Position numbers and translations under genes: made by a program. From Chaetoderma sp. LZ-2023a (Eukaryota > Mollusca > Caudofoveata > Chaetodermatida > Chaetodermatidae): a stretch of 64,000 bases of DNA. The stretch spans positions 68,688,014 through 68,752,013 of the forward strand of contig CM067366.1 of the NCBI GenBank assembly GCA_034401795.1, in the 5' to 3' direction. The notes under the pieces are model-generated. The model did not search any database. It was not told the origin of the DNA and was given only the letters and a program-made list of their open reading frames with translations. This document shows, in pieces, positions 1 to 11,788 of the stretch (the first letter of the stretch is position 1; each line of letters starts with the position of its first letter).

Positions 1-830
1 CTATAATCACTGCATCCGTCCATCTGTGTCTGTCCACAATATCTCATAAACAGCATATCATACAGAACTGTTTAAGATATTTTAATGAAACTTGGTATAT
101 GCCTCACTTATGATAGGCAGATATACATTTTGAAGGATTCACCTTTATTGGTCCAAGACTTTATGAAATTAGGTTTTTCAATGCAAAAACTCACTATTTT
201 TATTGATGTTCTCGTAAACATCATATAATACAGAATCTCTTAAGATAATTTAATGAAGCTTGCCAGGTGGCTTCTTTATGATGGGTAGATATGCCTTTTG
301 AAGGATTCGCCTTTGTAAGTTCAAGATTTTGGGTGAAAATGGGCTTTTTAATGAAAAAATTAACGATTTTTGTCAAAGTTTTCGTAAACAGCATATCATA
401 CATAATCGTTTAAAATAATTTAATGATACTTGCCAGGTGGCTTCTTTATGATTGGGTAGAAGAGGTGCCTTTTGATGGATTCACATTTATAGGACCTAGA
501 ACTTTGAGTAAAAATGGGCTGTTTAATGCAAAAGCTCAAAATTTGTGTCTATGTTCTCATAAACAACATATCACTACAGAATCACTTGAAATAAGTTAAT
601 GAAACTTGGCAGGTGGCCCAGGTATGTAGAGTAGATGTTCATTTTGAAGTATTCACCTTTATAGGTCCAAGAATTTGGATAAAATTGCATTTTTTAAGGC
701 AAAACCTCAGGATTTTTGTCCATGTTCTTGTAAGCAGCATATCATACAGAATCACTTAATATGACTTAGTGAAACTTGGCAGATGGCTTCTTTATGAGTA
801 GATCTTTTTATGGGATGTTTAGTATGTATG
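1..830 (+). repeat. ~171-bp tandem array, five units
   Basis: Five diverged units are phased by the phrase CATATCATACAGAATC at about 54, 222, 392, 567 and 738, giving spacings of 168-175 bp. Each unit also carries a version of GGTGGCTTCTTTATGA and of GGATTCACCTTTATAGG. A leader rich in CCGTCCATCTGTGTCTGTCC precedes the first unit at about 15-35. The same leader-plus-repeat layout recurs in other arrays of this window. No coding function is seen. Confidence 0.85.
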
Positions 831-894
831 AAGGTTCAATATATGTTTCCAATGTTTGCAAAACAAATGATAAAACAAATATGCAGCCAGTGTC

Positions 895-1130
895 TTCGTA
901 TGGCGACACAAAATGCTTCTAAAATGGCTTCTGCAGTGGTCATGAGAAATGTGCATTTGCAGACCAAGAGAAGAGTATTTTTTTTTTTAATTTACCACTG
1001 GAATGACTGGCTCGGTTATCGAGCCAGTCATTCCAGTGGTAAATATTAAAAAATAGGCTTCTCTTCGTCTGCAAATTAACATTTTCTATGAGAAATTTGA
1101 CATTTTTTAAAACGAATTCGAGGGTTAAAA
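895..1130. mobile_element. family A palindromic MITE
   Basis: This is a clear copy of the family A foldback. The core stem is perfect over 24 bp: 991-1014 pairs with 1020-1043, leaving a 5-nt loop GTTAT. Outside the core, GTGCATTTGCAGACCAAGAG pairs imperfectly with CTTCTCTTCGTCTGCAAATT. The right end reads GAGGGTTAAAAG. There is no ORF. Confidence 0.85.
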
Positions 1131-1359
1131 GTTTAAAAGGAGCTACACTTTCTCAGATTTGTTTACATTCATGTATTAGTAAAGGTCGCTATAGTGAATG
1201 TGGGGCCCTCTTTGACAAACATTGTTTTCTCATTTACCTGGAATCTATTGTTGCCAGTTAAATTAGTTTAAACATTTTCAAGAAAAATGCATCAACATCT
1301 GAAACAAAATTAATCCATTCAAATTTTGCCAGCTGACAAGGGGAGATGTACAGTGATCA

Positions 1360-2999
1360 TGGATAATAGTGACTACCAAGACAAAATCAGTGTCCTTCTC
1401 TCAGACCACCACACATACTCCAAATTATCTTCTGACCCAACCAACCAGTATAAAAGCTGCGTACCTAAAACTGCTCAAAGCCTGGAAAAGCCAAAATAAC
1501 ATCGACCAATCGTTATACTTCAAACTCTACCCTGGAACTGCCACTGTCTCAAGATTCTATGGACTTCCAAGAATCTGAAAGATTAACATTCCTCTTAGAC
1601 ACATCGTTGCCAGCATTGGATGCATCACATCTCAAGCCTAGAAACACCTCGCACTGATCCTAAAATCACTAGTTGGTCACTCAGAGCACCACATCAAAAA
1701 CAGCAAAGATTTTGCCACCAAAACCCAATCACTTGAAGTTCCCCACACACACAAATTATTTTCTTTTAACATGTCTACTCTTCACCAACATCCCAGTGGA
1801 CAGGGCGCATCCAGTCATCCAGAGAGTTCTAGACCAAAACCCCCACCTTTAAAGACTGGACCAGCCTCTCGCCAAACCATATTTTCAGACTCTTGAAGAT
1901 CGTGTTAGACACCACTTACTTTGTTCAGAATGGCTACTTCTACCACCAAATTCATGGAGCTGCTATGAACTCATCAGTGTCACCAGTGATCACTAACCTT
2001 TTTATGAAATCTTTCAAGCAACAGTCACTCAGCACAGCCACAGACCCCAAATTTCTGGTACCATTATGTGGATGACACATTCACATGCCTCCACCACTAC
2101 AACATTCAACCTTTCACTGATCAGCAGTATCGGCCAGTGCATCCAATTCACCAGTGAAGTCGAAGAAGATAGCCAGATTGCCTTCCTAGACATCTCGGTA
2201 CATGTCAGTGATGCTGGAACTACCAAACTTACAGTGTACAGAAAAAACCCACACGCAGATCAATATCTAAAATTTTACTCTAACCACCATTTGGAACACA
2301 AAAGGTCAGTCATCAGAACTCTATTTCACTGCGCAGACTCCATCATCACGGAAACATCAGACAAAAAAAGAATAACATCATCACATCCAACAATCACTCC
2401 TAGCCAAGGGTTACACTTCGTGGATGAAAAAAGCACCTCCCCCCCCACCTTGTAAGAAACAATCAGATGACAAACAAAACTTCCACTGGTCGGACTTCTG
2501 TACATCCAAGGTCTATCAGAAACCTAGGCAGACTCTTCAGACAACACAACATCAAAACTTAGCACAAGCCTGTCATCAGGTTAAGATCACAATTAGTATG
2601 ACCCAAAGATAAGCTGACCACAGATGAACGCTCTGGAGTCATTTACAAGATTGAATGTGACCAATGTGAGGGGACATATATAGGTGAAATAAAAAGGCCT
2701 CTCAGCACCAGAGTTGAAGAACATCTCAAAATCAACTCCATCTCAGCTGTGGCAGAACATACAGAATCCACTGGCCACATCATCCCTGCCAGCAGTGCCT
2801 CGGTCATCAACATCGAGACCAACTTGTGTAAACGAAAAGTCAGAGGCCATCAAAATCTACAAACACCAGCCAAGCATGAACCGAGACAAGGGCTGCTGTA
2901 TACCAGCAGTCTACCAGTCAATGCTGTCACGTGACTCCACAAGAACTGACCAGAGTGCCGTTGCCAGCGACCTTCAGTTATTGCTGAAGAAGTGACTGA
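1360..2999 (+). pseudogene. Penelope-like retroelement remnant (RT + GIY-YIG)
   Basis: This is a decayed Penelope-like element read in several frames on the + strand. RT-like segments appear in order: a thumb/finger-like part near 1400-1640, a stretch reading QIHGAAMNSSVSPVITNL at about 1938-1993, the catalytic YVDD at 2065-2076, and after a frameshift a conserved segment with FLDISVHV and NHHLEHKRSVIRTL at about 2190-2330. A GIY-YIG endonuclease-like segment begins with GVIYKIECDQC at 2635 and contains TYIGE and RPLSTRVEEH, then AEHTESTGH, ending near 2790. The order RT then GIY-YIG is diagnostic of Penelope-like elements. Frameshifts and stops rule out function. The 5' end appears truncated. 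Confidence 0.82.
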
Positions 3000-3149
3000 G
3001 ATGGTCACAAAAGCTACACTCAATCATCCCGGAGAGGTAACTAATATTTCTTTATTATGCGTCATAGTTGTTTCTTGTACTCTGTTGTGGTCAAGAGGAT
3101 CTAGGCTTTCTCTTAGTTAATTATGTTTATTTGCAGGGCATGAGAAGGC

Positions 3150-3245
3150 TGGTTTTTGAAGACTTTACAACTGGAATGACTTGATTGTTTATCAAGCCAG
3201 ACATTCTAGTTGTAAACTTAAAAAATAGTCTGAAAACCACAGCAA
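3150..3245. mobile_element. family A MITE, short core-only copy
   Basis: The palindrome around TTTACAACTGGAATGACTTG and its inverse at 3168-3225 is a diverged family A core. The outer arms are mostly missing. Confidence 0.6.
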
Positions 3246-3362
3246 AGCTCTGTTCTGTCCGGCTTGTGGATTAAGAGGTTAAATAAATATTTGAGCAAAT
3301 ATGCATTGGTATGTTGATTAGTGTAAACACAATTATTTATGTGCGAATTTATCTTCACAGTC

Positions 3363-3662
3363 CTTTTAATGTGTTTAACGCTTTTATGGCCAAATCGACC
3401 AAAAATGGCATCGGCAGTCGTCTTGAGAAATGTCCATTTGCTGTCCAAGAGATAATTTTTTTTTGAAATTTTACCACCGATAATCGAGCCAGTCACTCCA
3501 GTGGTAAATTTTCAAAAATAGTATTTGCTGTCCAAGAGATAATTTTTTTTTTAATTTTACCACCGATAATCGAGCCAGTCACTCCAGTGGTAAATTTTCA
3601 AAAATAGTGTTCAAAAGCAAAAATGTAAATTTTCTTTGCCAATCTTAACCAGTAAAGGGTTG
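3363..3662. mobile_element. family A MITE with internal ~90-bp duplication
   Basis: The left outer arm (ATGTCCATTTGCTGTCCAAG) is followed by two successive copies of the segment TTTTACCACCGATAATCGAG to CAAAAATAG, at about 3444-3517 and 3528-3607. The right end reads AACCAGTAAAGGGTTG. The left half of the stem is shortened in both duplicates, so the palindrome is no longer perfect. Confidence 0.75.
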
Positions 3663-3666
3663 AAGA

Positions 3667-4140
3667 AACCGAATATAAATGATATTATCTAAATATTCCA
3701 GACCTGCTCAAGTTCACCTTGTTTTTCTTCATATGTATATAACCAATTACATAACAGAGATAATAGGTTTATTATATAATATGATGGATGATGTCACCTC
3801 AGTTATTCTCAGTGCTAAATTACGCATATTGACATCTGTGTATCGTCTGTATGATGATTAGCTTTGAGAAACATTCTTTCATCTTTACTGATAACCTTTG
3901 ACTACGTGTTCAAACATAGTTTCTCATTCTGTAGTCATCATTAACCCGTATCCACCATATAGACGAGTGGTGCCGGAATGAAAGTTTGTTTGTGGGGTGG
4001 GTCGGCTCATTAGAGGTAGCCCCGTGAGGGAGTGACATCTCCCCTTCTGCGAATGTGAGAAGTCTAGGCCCTTCCCCCGGGGAACGTTTGAAATCTGAAT
4101 GCTCTCAGATTACCTCTCCTACATTTCTGGAGGCGAATAT
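3667..4140. other. unassigned spacer
   Basis: AT-rich sequence up to about 3950, then a more GC-rich stretch. I see no coding signal, RNA gene or repeat family here. Confidence 0.5.
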
Positions 4141-4144
4141 GAAC

Positions 4145-4277
4145 TAAGTCACATGCAGATGTCATTTTGTAGGCCAGGAGAAGACTATTTTTGAGGATTT
4201 ACAACTGGAATGACTGGCGCTGATATCGAGGAAGAGTAAATATTGGGGGTGGTGGGGGGGGGGGGGGGGGGGAGGGG
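4145..4277. repeat. half family A MITE plus long G-run
   Basis: A left half of family A (AGGCCAGGAGAAGACTATTT through AACTGGAATGACTGGCGCTG, about 4158-4222) breaks off at the loop. It is followed by a G-rich tract with an almost uninterrupted poly-G at 4253-4277. Confidence 0.65.
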
Positions 4278-4365
4278 CGTGTGCAAGAATATGAATATGA
4301 AAAGGTCAAGATTGGGAGGTGGAATGTGTCCTCCTGTTCCCCCCACCCTCACACACACCCCACTT

Positions 4366-4606
4366 TTTATCCGTTAATGATCAAGCTGGCCAAAACTGGC
4401 ATCTGCCATGGTCTTGAGAAAAGTCAATTTGCCGAGCAAGAGAACAGTATTTTTGTTAATTTCCAAGGGAATGACTAGATCAATAAGCGAGCCAGTCATT
4501 TGAGTGGTAAATTTTTCAAAAATATTGTTCTCCTGGTCCGTCAATGGACATTTTCAATAAGACAAATTAAATATTTTTACCATGTTTGGCCATTGAATGA
4601 TTAAGA
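4366..4606. mobile_element. family A MITE
   Basis: A full-length diverged copy: left end CCGTTAATGATCAAGCTGGC, central GAATGACTAGATCAATAAGC / GAGCCAGTCATTTGAGTGGT, right end TTGGCCATTGAATGATTAAG. Both ends have lost the exact TTAACCC sequence. Confidence 0.75.
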
Positions 4607-4734
4607 TGTATGAAATATTCCATAATTGCACATAAGTGGATTAAAAGCCATTGAATAATTACTCTCAAAATATGCAGGAACTTTCCCCTTAGTGAATGAG
4701 TTAAATGTTCAGATTAGCTTAATATTTATTAGCT

Positions 4735-6095
4735 CACCTGGCCCGAAGTGCCACGTGAGCTTATGCCATGCCCACCATCCATCATCCATCCATCAACTTT
4801 CGCTTTAGAACACTACTCCTCATTAAACACTTGGCTGATTTCAACCCAATTTGGCTGTTGTACCCTATTGTCATAGACTCCGGAACTCGCATTCGGAATT
4901 TTGATGCATCAGTTTTTTGGGTCAAAATCTTAGATTTTATGAAAAATGTACTGGAAATTGTCAAATTACTTCTTACCTTTCTGAGCGATTTCAACCAAAA
5001 GTATCCTGTGGTGATGGGCTTTAGAAATCCCATACAGAATTTTGATTCGTCAATTTTTTGGGTTGAAATCTTAGATTTTATTTTAAATGTAGTCGAAATT
5101 GTCAAATTACTACTTCTCCTTAGCATCTTGACTGGTTTTCACAATTTTGCTGAAAGAATCCTACAGCCATAGGCTTTAGAACATCCATTCAGAATTTTGA
5201 TTCATCAATTTTTTTAGGTCAAAATCTTAGATTTTATGAAAAATCTACTGGAAATTGTCAAATTGCTGCTTCTGTTTACCATTCTGAGCGATTTTAACCA
5301 AATTTGTCTGAAGGATCCTATGACTATAGGCTCTTGGACCTCCATTCAGAATTTTGATCATCAATGTTTTGGGTGAAAATCATAGATTTTATGAAAAATG
5401 TACCGGAAATTGTCAAATTACTTCTTCTTACCATTCTGAGCGATTTCAACCAAAAGTATCCTGTGGTGATGGGCTCTAGAACTTCCGTACAGAATTTTGA
5501 TTCGTCAATTTTTTGGTGTCAAATCTTAGATTTTATTTTAAATGTACTGGAAATTGTCAAATTGCTTCTCCTTACAATTCTGAGTGATTTAAACCAAATT
5601 TGGCTGAAAGGATCCTGTGGGCCGAAAGGATCCTATGGCCATAGGCTCTAGAACTTCCTTTCAGTATTTTGATTTATCAATTTTGTGTGTGAAAATCTGA
5701 GATTTTATGAAAAATGTACCGGAAATTGTCAAATTGCTACTCCTCCTTAGCTGCTTGACATATTACAGCCAAATTTCACTAATGTATTCTATGGTGGTAG
5801 GCTCTATAAAGAAATCTTAGATTTTATGAAAAATTTACCAGAAATTGCCAAAACGCTGCTTCACCTTTCTTGACATATATCAACCAAATTTGGCTACAGT
5901 GACTCTTTCAAGGTGGATTAGAATTTCTATTCAGAATTTTGATTGGTCATTTATTTGTGTGGCCATTTTGGGTTTTCCGAAAATTATCGACAATATATAT
6001 TTAAATGCAAATGGTTCAAATGCTAATGGTCCAGGTAAGCATCACAGGCCCTTGGGCCTTGGGTCTCTTGTTGAAATTGAATTTTATTTCCGGGT
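4735..6095 (+). mobile_element. non-autonomous element with ~150-bp tandem core
   Basis: The left end carries AGCTCACCTGGCCCGAAGTG (4731-4750), itself able to fold on GTGCCACGTGAGC, followed by a CATCC-rich leader. About seven diverged units follow, phased by CAGAATTTTGATTCATCAAT-like phrases near 4890, 5031, 5186, 5343, 5487, 5656 and 5929. The right end has GGTCCAGGTAAGCATCACAG and a short hairpin AGGCCC-TT-GGGCCT (6046-6059), then CTCTTGTTG. A tandem core with a hairpin near one end resembles the pearl/Helentron-like elements of bivalves; that assignment is inference. Reading frames of 95-134 codons inside are by-products of the repeat. Confidence 0.7.
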
Positions 6096-6194
6096 AGCCA
6101 GGTGCCCATGTTCTAGCCTCAGATTACTAGTGTAGTTACAGGTGTCTTATGGTTATTTTATATTTCCCAACAAATTGATGTGGTATATGGAGGG

Positions 6195-6590
6195 ATCCGA
6201 TATGTCACTAAAGTCTCTGATGTCATAATCAATTATGTCACTATTGAGTTGATGTCATAATCATGATGACATATTATATCTCTGCCATGAAGCTGTCACA
6301 TTCTGACAAGTCTGACTGTCTTTGATGGATCTACAATTTAATAAACAGTCTGTTGAATGTTTTGAAATTAATTTGACTGGGAGCTGTTGCTGCCATAGGC
6401 AGCAACAGCACCCAGTCAAATTAGTTTCAAAATGTTCAACAGCTTACCTGTGTAGCTAAATAGTTACCGTGAAATTGGGATTCTGGAAATTCAGGATACA
6501 AAGTATATAAATTTATTCCAACATGCAGGAAAAATGTGGGTGGAGCGTAGCTAAATGGGTGGGGCATAGCGATAAATGAATCCTTCGTTT
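6195..6590 (-). mobile_element. family B MITE (minus orientation)
   Basis: The core palindrome TGTTGAATGTTTTGAAATTA to its inverse spans about 6350-6444 around TGCTGCCATAGGCAGCA. The flanks match other B copies in inverse order: GATGTCATAATCAATTATGT on the left, GGGTGGAGCGTAGCTAAATG on the right. Confidence 0.75.
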
Positions 6591-6599
6591 GGTGTGGTA

Positions 6600-9180
6600 C
6601 ATTGTGATGTCGCTGTCCATCTTGAAAAGCTGGTACGTTGGTGGCACAGCAGTTGGTGAGCAAAAGTTTGGCAGATGAATTTAAAATTGGGGAAAATGGT
6701 CATCTAGGAAATGAGTTTCTGAATTATAAAAATTAATAATAATTTTAATATGGTTGCCAGTCTCCGGTGGCCATGGTTTGTAAATCACATTCGGACAACT
6801 CTGCAGGTTCTGTTGGGGCTATTGATTCATTACAATACATCAATGAATGAATCTTTACAACAATAAAACTGGTTGACATCCTATAGTTGCGACAAGTCTA
6901 TGAAGGTGTCTCCAATCATATTCGACTAGCATTTTTATCTCTTCACTTCGCTACAGTATGGTCATTTGCCATTAATGACAGTTTAACTCTAAAGGGCAGT
7001 ACAGACAGGATGTGATTTGAATCATATGAGATTAGGAGGGACAAAACACTAACGTGTGTGGGAAGCAAACGGCCATGTAAAACGCACATGGTTTTTGTCT
7101 CACCACCTCCAGAACAGCTGCATGGATCAGGCCGATATTTGGGAGATATGATTAGTGTCTAATGGCCATTAAAGTTTGGTCAGGCGAAGTTGATACGTAA
7201 GAAAAACCATGTCTGCGGTCAGGCACGGTGGACCAATCAAAATGTAGCGTGTTTGGATGTTATTTTGGATCTTTGTTTATTTGATGGATTTTGAAGCTAA
7301 AGTTGGTTTTATATAGGTTATTGGATATTCTGATTTCAAATTTGCCATTTTCGAAACTGTCCGATAAATGGTTTGGCGACGATCTTGGATCTTTTTCCTG
7401 CATAAAGCGCCCATACTAAAGCAGTAACAAATTTAAAATGTCTTTTTGAGAACGACTTAGCCGATTTCAGATATATTTGGCAGACAGCATCCTTTGAGCA
7501 TTACGGTACAGTTTTGTTCAAACAAAGATGATAGGCCAGTGGATTCAAGTATACACAGATGGATTAGTAACAGATGCAGTGATAGATAGTGGTGCAGGAA
7601 TACACAGCAGGCGCCGTATTCATGAAGAGGGCTTATGCCCTAGAAGAGGCATAGCTAGGGCGTAAGTCCCCAAAGTGGCATAAGTTGGTATTCACGAAAA
7701 GAGCATAGCTTATGCCCATCCATAAAATCCAGCGTATCTTATGCCTCGAACTACAAGACGTAATTCATTATTTCCAGCGTTTTTGATGTGGTCTCGAATT
7801 TTAATCGAATTTCGTATATCATGGATTTTATAAACTTAGTTTGCATTTAGTAAACATTTTGTAAATATTAAGTGTTATTTAATGTGACGCCATAACAGCT
7901 GGGTTTTTTTAATATTTGAGCTAAATACTTTTCCTATTTCTGTGTTCAAAGCACCCACAGTGCGCTGAATGTGAAGCTGAAACAATTTGGTAAATATGGT
8001 AGAGTGATACGTCATTGCCTAGCAACGTGTGCACGTGAACAGCCTGAATGACATGATGCGCCCAAGTCAAGTTTTACCAAAAAGGCTTACGCTGGTATTT
8101 ACAGTAGCAGAATGCAAAATGAAAGTTGTAATAATATAATAATTAAATGTTTCCGCAGCAATTATTTTATACCCCGCCAAAAGATTTGGCAGGGTGTTAT
8201 GTGATGGTGCGGTCCGGGCAAGCGGGCGGCATAGTGGTTTCCGTATGATAACTCCGTTATTGTTTGTCGGATCTTGAAAATTTGTTTCCGGATGATAACT
8301 CCGTTACTATTTATGGGATTGCTTTGAAACTTCATAAGGTGGTTGGACTATGTTTTGGAAAGAAACCTATCAAAATCGACGATTATCCAAAATCCAAGAT
8401 GCCGCCAGCCACTCGTAGCCATCTTGAAAATTAGTTTGCTCGACAGGGCCAGCACACGTCTTTGGGTATCCAATGAAAATGCCAGAGCCATTCTTATAGT
8501 GATGTCCGCTACTCCAGCCTTTCATTCAACTTTGGTCTTCCAATCGGCCACATCTTCAACCATAAGCAGAAAAATCGCCTCCCTCCCAACTTATCTGCAT
8601 CACCAGTCATTAAGATGCATTAAGATATCGTTTATTTATATACATTCTTTTCATCTACATTACATAGCATTTCTACTTCATTCATACTGCCTTATAATCT
8701 AATTACTATTTTTGTAATTATCATTTTCATTAGTCTAGTTTGAGGACCATGGATTTCAGCTGACCTAGCTAAGGCAGAATCGATAACTGGGCACTTGCTG
8801 GGCTCAGTAAATGTTAATAAAAATCTATGGGTCCTATTTCACCCAAACTCCCTTTGTTTGTCTTCATTTACTCATGGGGGGTGGGGGTGTCATCTCTCTC
8901 TTAGCATTAATATGAGCTATTTGTGATGCTCTAACTCCGATACTGTGACCATAAAAAACCCCAAAATAAACCTCATACTGTGATCTGCACTGCAGATCTT
9001 GAGTCCATGCAGATATTTTCACAGTATATTTGTAAACCTTCCATTAACACCTTTTCAGTCATATGGTGATTTGACAGATTGCGATCAGGATTACACTGTT
9101 ACATGTACATGTCATTTGTCGAGAATTAAATCTGATCTGGATCTGAATTCACCACAGATTTTTAATGTCTCACTGCTACA
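6600..9180. other. unassigned intergenic stretch
   Basis: No convincing gene. A degenerate motif GTATTCATGAAGAGGGCTTA occurs at about 7616 with a second form at 7690 (GTATTCACGAAAAGAGCAT). A repeated phrase TTTCCGTATGATAACTCCGT at 8239 recurs as TTTCCGGATGATAACTCCGT at 8285, next to ACCCCGCCAAAAG at 8171; such phrases look like fragments of dispersed repeats. A 119-codon reading frame at 8343-8702 shows no domain and is not supported. Confidence 0.5.
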
Positions 9181-9345
9181 AGCCACCAGACAATAATTTC
9201 AATGAGCAAAAACTCTTGACGTGTTGAATTTAAAAAAAAAAATTTGCCACCAACAACTTTCAGTCAAATTGTTTTCAAAATATTTACCTGATGCAGAGAT
9301 ATAATGACTGGAACATGTCATCTGCAAAAACTCAGCAGTCAAACT
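9180..9345 (+). mobile_element. family D palindromic MITE
   Basis: Shares AGCCACCAGACA, ATTTCAATG, AAAAACTCTTGAC and the right arm CAACAACTTTCAGTCAAATT with the better copy at 28850-29035. The left arm of the core is largely replaced by an A-run. Confidence 0.65.
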
Positions 9346-9869
9346 TAATGAACTACGTTTAGAAAGGCTGTTGTGTAACTATATGTTGTCTGGTAATTAC
9401 TGATGACAGTAATCCCGTAAATTTGTATTTGTAGCTGGTGTTGTGAGGCTAGTTGGCTGTACATATTTCACATCTTATCCAGAGGAAATAATTATTTCAA
9501 AGCAGACACTTAAAATCATAAATTGTGACTCCGCCCTTGTTTATCAAGTTATTTATGACTCAATTTAAAGTTCTCTTATATTGATAAAAGATATGTATCC
9601 TAACTAAATTTTAACACTATTTGTTACTTTATGGACACTAACGAACTAGGAGTGCAGCTACCATTTTTGATAGATATTAGCTGGCACCATTATTTCCGAT
9701 TCTATTGTCTTCGCCTGTGAGCAATTGTTGGTATAACACTATTCTTGTAATGCTAATGCTAGTCATTCCTTTGCCGGCTTCCAAGGTGAGCGCGTAATAA
9801 CGGCCTAGCTTAGTTTGATACAATATTGTATGCTTGCTATGGTGCAAGTGACAGCAAATATATTTATAA

Positions 9870-10045
9870 CATGCTTACTGAAAACTGTTGCTGCCTATAG
9901 CAGCAACAGCTTTCCATCAAATTGTTGTCAAAATAATCAGCTGATAATACAATTGTCACTAGGTAGAGATTTGATAATAATTTGGCTGAAAATCTTTGAT
10001 GCAACAACCTTCAATCAAATTGTTCAAATCAAAATAGAATAGCTA
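9870..10045. mobile_element. family D/C-like core fragments
   Basis: GTTGCTGCCTATAGCAGCAACAGC-type palindrome at about 9889-9912, followed by TCAAATTGTTGTCAAAATAA. A second fragment at about 10005-10030 reads CAACCTTCAATCAAATTGTT. Outer ends not identified. Confidence 0.5.
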
Positions 10046-10047
10046 GC

Positions 10048-10053
<6 letters not shown>

Positions 10054-10134
<81 letters not shown>
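10054..10134. repeat. (TA)n microsatellite, left of Tc1 insertion
   Basis: An uninterrupted run of about 40 TA units ends directly at the Tc1 terminus. The tract resumes at 11792-11828 on the other side of the element. Confidence 0.95.
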
Positions 10135-10137
<3 letters not shown>

Positions 10138-11788
10138 CTGTGCAAAAGTTAAGCACCACCCTATTTTTACGCACATGCGAGGGTATATTCATGTGCTATG
10201 AAGAAAGCAATAGCATAAACATTTATGTACCCATCCATCTTAGTGCAAGAGGTAATAATTCAACTAGAGGAATGCTGATTATGATGGTGGGGAAACACTG
10301 TATGTTTTTGTTTGAACTTGAAAATGAGGCCTGAATATGGTCACGTTGACACAACTGACAACTATTGCCCTACAGTTGACACACGTGGCTAGATTGTCAT
10401 TAATGGTGTCTGAAAACGAAGTTTAACATCTGTGCACGAGTTTGAGACTATCATTATTAATACCGGGTATATCCACCTTGTGCCTGGATGACGGCCTGGA
10501 CACGACGTCTCATGCTGGTCACCAACCGACTGATACGCCATTGTGGTATTCGTTGCCATTCAAGATGGAGTGCGTCTGTTAATTCCTGTAGGTTCTGCAC
10601 AGGAGGATCCCTCCTTCTCACCATGTTTCCCAGAATGTCCCAGATATGCTCAATAGGGTTCATGTCAGGGCTCCTTGCTGGCCATGGTAGGGTTTCGATG
10701 GCATTCTGGCGGAGGTATTCATGCACAGCTCTAGCACGATGTGGTCGGGCGTTGTCATCCATGAATATAGGGTGGGTTCCAGGTGCATGATTTACAAAAT
10801 GAGGGACCACAACTCTATCCAGTATGGAATCTTGATATCTTTGTCCATTTAGTGTTCCAGGTACAGTCAACAGATCCAGCTTACAATCAAATGAGATGCA
10901 CCCCCATATCATAACGGAACCTCCACCAAATGGAACTTCTTCCATGATGTTACGTTGGTCATACGCCGTGCGTCTGGACCTCCATACACGAGTTCGACCA
11001 TCTGTGGCATGAAGCAGGAACCGACTTTCATCGGACCAGTGTACCCGTCTCCAGGATCTCATGTTCCAGTGTCTTCTTTCGTTGCACCACCTCAGACGCT
11101 CCTCTTTGTGGTGTGCAGTGAGGAGAGGACGTCTGACAGGTCTCCTAGCTTTCATGCCAGCAGCATACAGTCTCCTTTTGACGGTAGACATTGACACTCT
11201 ATTGCGCGTTTCCCATTGCTGGCTGATCACTCTGCTGTTGGTGAATGGAGATCTCCTAACAAGGCGTACTAGGGCTCGATCATCACGGGCAGTAGTCTTC
11301 TTCGGTCTTCCAGATCTAGGCCTGTCCTTCACCTCGTTAGTTTGCCCATGTTTTGCAATCAAACGACTGATTACAGTATGGTTAATGTTCAGCTGTCTGC
11401 CAATCTCTCTGCATGACATACCAGTGGTATGCATGCCTATGATTTGCCATTTCACACGATCACTTAACCTTCGTCTTGCCATAGCGGTTCACAATCAAGA
11501 GCTAATTCTCTCTGTACAAATAAACCACGGTCATGAACACAAAATTCCTAATCTTGTCGCCTAAATCTGTATGTAATGTTCTACACCTCAAACTGGACTT
11601 TTACATAACTGAACACGTGTGCTGTTTCCCGCCACGCACGGACATCAAGCGGCGTGAAGTCATGCATGCATGTGTATTTCGTACTTGGAATTATGTCAGC
11701 TAACGCGGGGACAAAAAGTATGGCAGCCTAGTTGTACCATCATGTTTCTACATTCTATTGTTTTTGCTGGTGCTTAACTTTTGCACAG

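Noticed and set aside
1..830. Regularly spaced repeats as a possible CRISPR array
   Set aside because: Repeats are ~171 bp, contiguous and diverged with no unique spacers; the genome is eukaryotic.
991..1043. Hairpin as a transcription terminator or microRNA gene
   Set aside because: The same hairpin recurs about 25 times with transposon-type ends, so a MITE explains it better.
4768..5651. Plus- and minus-strand frames of 95-134 codons with an internally repeated peptide
   Set aside because: The peptide repeat follows the ~150-bp tandem DNA units; homologous frames appear on both strands.
8343..8702. 119-codon plus-strand frame
   Set aside because: No domain, no splice context, and the end is low-complexity Ile/His/Tyr-rich sequence.
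10488..11564. Plus-strand frames of 79-167 codons
   Set aside because: They are shadows antisense to the Tc1 transposase.
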